Assembly: GCA_018242605.1 (NCBI GenBank)
Contig: JAFEBP010000001.1
Coordinates: forward strand, 12,118 to 76,117
DNA: 64,000 nucleotides
Origin: Planctomycetota bacterium
GTDB taxonomy: Bacteria; Planctomycetota; Phycisphaerae; Phycisphaerales; UBA1924
Direction: 5' to 3'
The translations under genes and the position numbers were made by a program. A model generated the notes under the pieces. It was not told where the DNA came from. It saw nothing but the letters and a program-made list of their open reading frames with translations, and ran no database searches. Below, one piece after another: positions 59,907 through 64,000 of the stretch (the first letter of the stretch is position 1; every line of letters begins with the position of its first letter).

Positions 59907-60224
59907 TCGTTCAGCGGATGGGAAACTCTGGCGCTGAGCTTCACTGGGGACGGTCGCAAGATCGCCGTCTCAGATGCTTTGGGCGGTGTGACGTTGATCG
60001 ATCTGGAGTACTACCGGCCGCACATCGCCGGGAACGCGAGAAACCAGTGCCAGAGATTCGCGTCAGAACTGGGCTCGAAGATCAAAAGGCATGATCTGCT
60101 GGAATGGGCCGACGGCGTGCTGGCGCCGCAGGAGGCGGCGGACCCGGTCTCGGACCAGTTCGACCCGGCGATGATCGCGTCGTGGAGCAGTTTGACGTTT
60201 GGTCCGCCGCGGTCAGGCCAGTAG
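59907..60224 (+). pseudogene. Remainder of the WD40 kinase beyond an in-frame amber codon
   Basis: 105 codons in the same frame as the kinase, from just after TAG 59904-59906 to TAG 60222-60224. It begins SFSGWETLALSFTGDGRKIA then VSDALGGVTLIDLEYYRP, a WD40 blade in the style of the preceding ones, and then a hydrophilic tail. There is no frameshift, just one stop. Either the kinase is truncated by a single-base change, or the stop is read through, or this is an assembly error. It ends 12 bases into the convergent peptidase gene. Confidence 0.8.
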
Positions 60225-61388
60225 CACGATGTCGTCCTGCACACAGCTGGTGATCACGGGGCCCTTGGCGGGGTCCACGTACATGTCAATCTCGAGGCGG
60301 ACGCCGAAGTCCGGGAAGTACGCGCCGGGTTCGATCGTGAAACCCACGCCCGGGAGCAACTCTCGGGTGTCATGAGTCTCGAGATTGTCGATGTTGACGC
60401 CCATGCCGTGGACCTTGGGTCCGGCGCTCAAGCTGTGACCGGTGCGGTGGCGGATGCCGTCGCCGAAGCCCGCCTTGACGATCTGTTCTCTCGAGGCTTC
60501 ATCGACCTGCCAGCCCTGGACAGGGCGCTTGTCTGACCATCCCTTCTGGGCACACGCGACGCCGGCGTCGCGTGCGGCCTTGACGGCGTTGAACACGGCG
60601 CGGTGACGGGCGGGGACGTCGCGACCGGCGAAGCCGACCCAGGTGATGTCGGAGAAGATGTTCTCCTCCCCGGGGAGGCGGGCCCAGAGGTCGATGAGAA
60701 CCCAGTCGCCGGGCTTGATGAGCGAAGAGTCGGTCTGGCTGACTTCGAAATGCGGGTCGCCGGCGTGGCCGTTGACGCCCACGATGGGGGCGTCGGCGGT
60801 CTCGAGCCCCTCGGACTTGAAACGTCCTTCGATGTGGGCCTGGACCTGGCGTTCGTTGATCGGTGTCTTGCTCGCGAGATTGGAGCGGATGAGGGCCCAG
60901 GCGCTCTGCATGATGTCCGCGCATTTGGCGGAGGCGATCGCGTGGCCCTTGACCGCCTCGGCGGACCAGACCGCGACACTGACCTGGATGAGGTTGGCCG
61001 AGGTGACGACATCGGCGCCGAAGGAGCGGACGAGTTCGACGGTGCCGGCATCGGCGATGCCCACGACGGGCAACGAACCGCCGGGGGCGTATTCCATGGC
61101 GACGCGACCGACGCCTTCCAGATGACGCGCGATCCAGGCCCGCAGATCCTGCCACGAGAGATACAGGTCGTGCGCGACGGTGCACCCTTTGAACTGGCCG
61201 GAGTCGATGTGATGGATCAGAAGTCTCGGCTCGCCCCGGGCTGGGATCATGAGCAATACGCGGCGGGTGGTCCAGCGCTTTCCGGGGAGGAGCGCGGCGA
61301 GAACGGGGTTGTTGCCGCGAAAGTCGTAGACGAGCCAGGCGTCGATCCGCTGGTCGCGCATGTACTGTTGAACCGCGTCGAAATTCAT
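60213..61388 (-). CDS. M24-family aminopeptidase P-like metallopeptidase
   Basis: 391 aa from ATG 61388. N-terminal creatinase-like domain (DAWLVYDFRGNNPVLAALLPG), then the pita-bread fold: DAPIVGVNGHAGDPHFEVSQ, DWVLIDLWARLPGE and NIFSDITWVGF (metal Asp), HRTGHSLS (His), FTIEPGAYFPDFGVRLEIDMYV (Glu ligands). DLWA rather than the commoner DxG at the first metal Asp is seen in a branch of the family. It cleaves Xaa-Pro or related peptides; exact specificity unknown. Followed upstream by the DUF3299-like gene. Confidence 0.87.
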   Translation of the reverse strand: MNFDAVQQYMRDQRIDAWLVYDFRGNNPVLAALLPGKRWTTRRVLLMIPARGEPRLLIHHIDSGQFKGCTVAHDLYLSWQDLRAWIARHLEGVGRVAMEYAPGGSLPVVGIADAGTVELVRSFGADVVTSANLIQVSVAVWSAEAVKGHAIASAKCADIMQSAWALIRSNLASKTPINERQVQAHIEGRFKSEGLETADAPIVGVNGHAGDPHFEVSQTDSSLIKPGDWVLIDLWARLPGEENIFSDITWVGFAGRDVPARHRAVFNAVKAARDAGVACAQKGWSDKRPVQGWQVDEASREQIVKAGFGDGIRHRTGHSLSAGPKVHGMGVNIDNLETHDTRELLPGVGFTIEPGAYFPDFGVRLEIDMYVDPAKGPVITSCVQDDIVLLA

Positions 61389-61423
61389 GAAGGTCCTTGT
61401 GGCTGAGAGTGGTGGACTGGTGA

Positions 61424-62533
61424 TCAACTGCCGCCGCCGGAGAAGCCCTTGGGGTTCAGGTCGCCCCGGTCCATGAGGTACAGGCCCACGAGCCAATCGC
61501 CGACCACGTACGGCTTGACGCCGAACTTGCCGACGAGGCTGCCGGTGACGGCGAAGCGTTCTTCGCCGACGATGACCTTGTTCAGCGTGACCTCGATGGC
61601 GTCGTAGGGCGTGGGGGGCACGCCGATGCAGCAACCGTCCCACTGGTTGAGCATGAGCAGGAGTTCCTTGGGCTGCTGCACCGCGAGGGGGAAGGAGATC
61701 CAGCCGCTCAGCGAGACGTACTTGTCGTTGAGCATCGCCAATCGCTGCGGGATGCGCTTCTTGCCGGAGTGGGGGTCAAAGTCCTGCTCGACCGAGGTGA
61801 GCAGTTCCCAGGTGATCTCGTAGGGCTTCTCGGCGGTGCCTTCACCCTTGATCGTGAAGCGGTCGTCGACCAGCATCGAGCCGTCGGCGTTCTTGACGAT
61901 TTTGGAAGGGGAGACATCGAAGACGCCGATCTTTTCGCCCGTTGTGGGCCCGGCGTCTGCTTTGGGTGGAGCGGGCGGGCCAACGAAATCCGCGGCGGCT
62001 GCAGCGACCGCGGGAGCGGGCGTTGCGGCCGTGGCGGCGGTTGGCGCGATTGACGCGGCGGGTGCCGCGGGTGAGGAGATGGTGTTTACGGGTGTCGGGG
62101 CTGGCGGAGCGGCGGGTGGCCGTGAATCGGGGCTGGCCGGACCGGAAGCTGCGGAATTGGTCTGGGGCTTGATTTCGGCGTTAACGTCGGTCTTGAGTTC
62201 GGGCTTGGTTTCGACGTTCGCCTCGGTCGCGGTCGACTGTGGCGGAGCATTTGAGGGGGACGCTGCGGAGGCTGTTGCCGGTTCGTGGGCCAACGGTTGT
62301 ACGGCGGGCGCGGCGCCGGATTGCGGCTGAGCCGGCACGGCGGGGGCTGCCTTTGCGGGTGGCGGGGTAGTCGATTCGAGTTTCGGTGTTGCCGGCGGAG
62401 CAGGCTTTGCGGTGTTCGCGGCGGCGATGGGCTTGGGAGCGGTGGCGTTCGGAACTGCGGAGCGGCCGCCGATCGCGAGGTACGCGATCGCGGCGATCAG
62501 CAAGGCTCCGACGAAAATCCAGAACAGACGCAT
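61424..62533 (-). CDS. Membrane-anchored DUF3299-like protein
   Basis: 369 aa from ATG 62533, with GGAG 9-12 bases upstream. One N-terminal membrane segment (LFWIFVGALLIAAIAYLAI), then about 165 residues of Ala/Pro/Thr/Lys linker. The C-terminal domain reads KRIPQRLAMLNDKYVSLSGW, ISFPLAVQQPKELLLMLNQW and DGCCIGVPPTPYDAIEVTL, similar to DUF3299 (a small beta-domain with a Cys-Val-Pro-Pro motif seen in secreted or periplasmic proteins). Function unknown. It lies 35 bases upstream of the peptidase gene, same strand. Confidence 0.75.
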   Translation of the reverse strand: MRLFWIFVGALLIAAIAYLAIGGRSAVPNATAPKPIAAANTAKPAPPATPKLESTTPPPAKAAPAVPAQPQSGAAPAVQPLAHEPATASAASPSNAPPQSTATEANVETKPELKTDVNAEIKPQTNSAASGPASPDSRPPAAPPAPTPVNTISSPAAPAASIAPTAATAATPAPAVAAAAADFVGPPAPPKADAGPTTGEKIGVFDVSPSKIVKNADGSMLVDDRFTIKGEGTAEKPYEITWELLTSVEQDFDPHSGKKRIPQRLAMLNDKYVSLSGWISFPLAVQQPKELLLMLNQWDGCCIGVPPTPYDAIEVTLNKVIVGEERFAVTGSLVGKFGVKPYVVGDWLVGLYLMDRGDLNPKGFSGGGS

Positions 62534-62700
62534 GAGTGATCTCCGGCCTTGAGGCATGTCAAGGCGGCTGAGCCGCGACGCGGGGGAATGTTGATTATTC
62601 GCGTGCTATCGCCTCGGCGTGAGGACATCCGCAACGGACGAACGGAGCAACAATTGATACCAGGCCGCCCCACCGCAACGGCCTCAACAAGGAGATCAAA
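62534..62700. other. Divergent region, DUF3299-like gene and secreted protein gene
   Basis: 167 bases. AAGGAG at about 62688 is the ribosome binding site of the rightward gene. No promoter assigned with confidence. Confidence 0.4.
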
Positions 62701-64000
62701 ATGCTCACTTCCACGAGAATGATGGTGACAGCTTGCGCTTTCGCCGCCGCGGCCGTGGCGACGGCTCAAACAACCGACTTCGCGGAGAACAACGCATCAC
62801 AGTGGGGGGTGTTCGCGTCGGACAACGCGGCGGCGAGCGTGGCGAACAGCACCGAACACCTCAAGGACGGGTCGGGGGCGATCCTGTTCACGACGAACAG
62901 CGGGTTTGACACGGGCGTCAAGTACCCGGCGACGGCGACGCTCAATCTCAACGCCGCGGTGTACAACACGCTGGTATTCTGGGAGTACCCCGAAAACACC
63001 ACGCCCATCGGCTGGCAGGATAATCAGCCGATCGTGGTGATTCGCACCGCGACGGGCACGATCCGGCTTGCGCCGGATTCGCAGATCACTCCCAATTTTG
63101 CGTGGCGCTTGTTCAAAGCGCCCCTGGCGGGCGGGAACGGATGGACGCGAACGACCACGGGCACGCCCAACCTCGCGAGCGTGCGTCAGATCGAGATTCA
63201 CCATGACACGTGGGACTACGGCTTCAGGATCTGGTTCGACGGCGTGCGGTTCATGAACCTGGACCCCAACGAGCTGCCTCCTCCGGGGCCGCCGCCGCCT
63301 CCGGGCGTGGACCCGGATGCGATCCATTCCAAGGTGCTGCTGTACGTGCTCGATCCGATCATGGAGAACTTCGGGGGGTTGCGGATGCACGAGGTGTACG
63401 GGTGGCAGGACCCGGTCGCACTCACGGATCAGGTTCGGCAGGATTTTCTGACGTCCAGCCATGGGCGAGCGGTGTTTGACATCGTGGAGACGGTGTTGGC
63501 CGACGAGTATCCGATCTTTCAGGATGGCTTCCAGCATAACGACGAGACTTTCGCTTCGGACTGGGACAACCGCGTTTTCCACAACAGCACGTTTGACTAC
63601 GTCCGTTTCTGCGACGAGCGGGGCATCGGCGAGCGGGTGGATGCGGGCGAGATCGATGAGTTGTGGCTTTATGCGCCGCCGATCGGGGGTATGTGGGAAT
63701 CGTGCATGGCCGGGCGGGGGGCGTACTGGATCAACGGGCCCACGTACCCGGACGCGGGCCGCGAGAAGGCGTTTGTGATCATGGGATGGAACTTCGAACG
63801 CGGCGTCGGTGAGGCGATTCACTCGTTCGGGCATCGGGCCGAGGGCACGATGGTGCATTCGTACGGATCATGGGAGCCCAACCGCGGCAACACCTGGAGC
63901 CGCTTCGCACTGCTCGACAGAGATGCGCCAGGGTTGGGCGGCGTGGGCAATGTGCACTTTCCCGTCAACGGGGAATCCGATTACGACTACGCCAACGAGC
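62701..64000 (+). CDS. Secreted protein, unknown function (3' end off the window)
   Basis: Open from ATG 62701 to the edge, at least 433 codons. AAGGAG precedes the start by 8 bases. Signal peptide MVTACAFAAAAVATAQ, then a beta-rich domain (FAENNASQWGVFASDNAA, VYNTLVFWEYPENTTPIG, IEIHHDTWDYGFRIWFDGV) like a carbohydrate-binding jelly roll, a Pro-rich linker near residue 195, then HSKVLLYVLDPIMENFGGLR and GEIDELWLYAPPIGGMWES with WNFERGVGEAIHSFGHRAEG. The last part resembles a metal-dependent enzyme region with His and Glu but no family was recognised. The end is missing. Confidence 0.82.
   Translation, partial: MLTSTRMMVTACAFAAAAVATAQTTDFAENNASQWGVFASDNAAASVANSTEHLKDGSGAILFTTNSGFDTGVKYPATATLNLNAAVYNTLVFWEYPENTTPIGWQDNQPIVVIRTATGTIRLAPDSQITPNFAWRLFKAPLAGGNGWTRTTTGTPNLASVRQIEIHHDTWDYGFRIWFDGVRFMNLDPNELPPPGPPPPPGVDPDAIHSKVLLYVLDPIMENFGGLRMHEVYGWQDPVALTDQVRQDFLTSSHGRAVFDIVETVLADEYPIFQDGFQHNDETFASDWDNRVFHNSTFDYVRFCDERGIGERVDAGEIDELWLYAPPIGGMWESCMAGRGAYWINGPTYPDAGREKAFVIMGWNFERGVGEAIHSFGHRAEGTMVHSYGSWEPNRGNTWSRFALLDRDAPGLGGVGNVHFPVNGESDYDYANE

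Noticed and set aside
59907-60224. Separate small gene starting at an internal start codon
   Set aside because: The sequence continues the kinase frame and WD40 pattern; a new gene is less likely than a broken end.
1-64000. CRISPR array, insertion sequence or prophage
   Set aside because: No regularly spaced repeats, transposase, or phage structural genes were found; the only recombinase is XerC/D-like.

Overview
The window reads as high-GC chromosomal DNA from a planctomycete, most likely of class Phycisphaerae. The basis is gene content: a DUF1549/DUF1553 cytochrome-type protein, a GC-type dockerin protein, a TIGR02999-like sigma factor next to a membrane Ser/Thr kinase with WD40 repeats, prepilin-like proteins ending the hydrophobic stretch in LLPSLGKAR, many small zinc-ribbon membrane proteins, and a Rho with a long disordered N-terminus. 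No phylogeny could be run. I see no transposases, integrases of mobile type, CRISPR arrays or rRNA; one tRNA-Lys(UUU) is present.

Layout. 1-4.5 kb: rho (minus, runs off the left edge), DNA polymerase III delta-prime-like gene, a membrane coiled-coil protein. 4.6-10.6 kb: dockerin protein, prepilin-like protein, a membrane PH-domain/dephospho-CoA kinase fusion, two lipoproteins. 10.8-18.2 kb: XerC/D recombinase, zinc-ribbon protein, prfB (with a +1 frameshift at a UAA stop), a DedA-like membrane protein, the large DUF1549/DUF1553 protein and the tRNA. 18.2-25.7 kb: a SNF2 helicase, then molybdopterin genes moaB-moaC (minus), moaD-moaE (plus) and moaA (minus), with an aminotransferase upstream of moaA. 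25.8-39.8 kb: a GH35-like protein lacking its usual catalytic glutamates, a TolC-like protein, xseA, an SH3-like exported protein, a helix-turn-helix-like gene with an operator-like promoter, zinc-ribbon membrane proteins, and an ECF sigma/anti-sigma pair. 40-46.2 kb: Eis-like acetyltransferase, SDR, class V aminotransferase, short pheT. 46.3-54.8 kb: one minus-strand operon for a cbb3-type oxidase (fused ccoNO, ccoQ, one-haem ccoP, ccoG, ccoH, TauE/SafE, ccoI, ccoS) with a divergent Rrf2 regulator. 55-64 kb: small repeat protein, ECF sigma plus kinase-WD40 gene with an in-frame amber stop, M24 peptidase, DUF3299-like protein and a secreted protein cut by the right edge.

The most general signal is regulatory: at least twelve genes, with no Shine-Dalgarno sequence, have a TANNNT (mostly TACNNT) hexamer ending 5-8 bases before the start codon. 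This is where a -10 element would sit if transcription starts at the start codon, so these genes are probably leaderless. Other unusual points are the UAA recoding site in prfB, a moaA with no ATG/GTG/TTG start that retains its iron-sulfur cysteines, the PH-CoaE fusion, the GH35-like active-site changes, and the amber-interrupted WD40 propeller.
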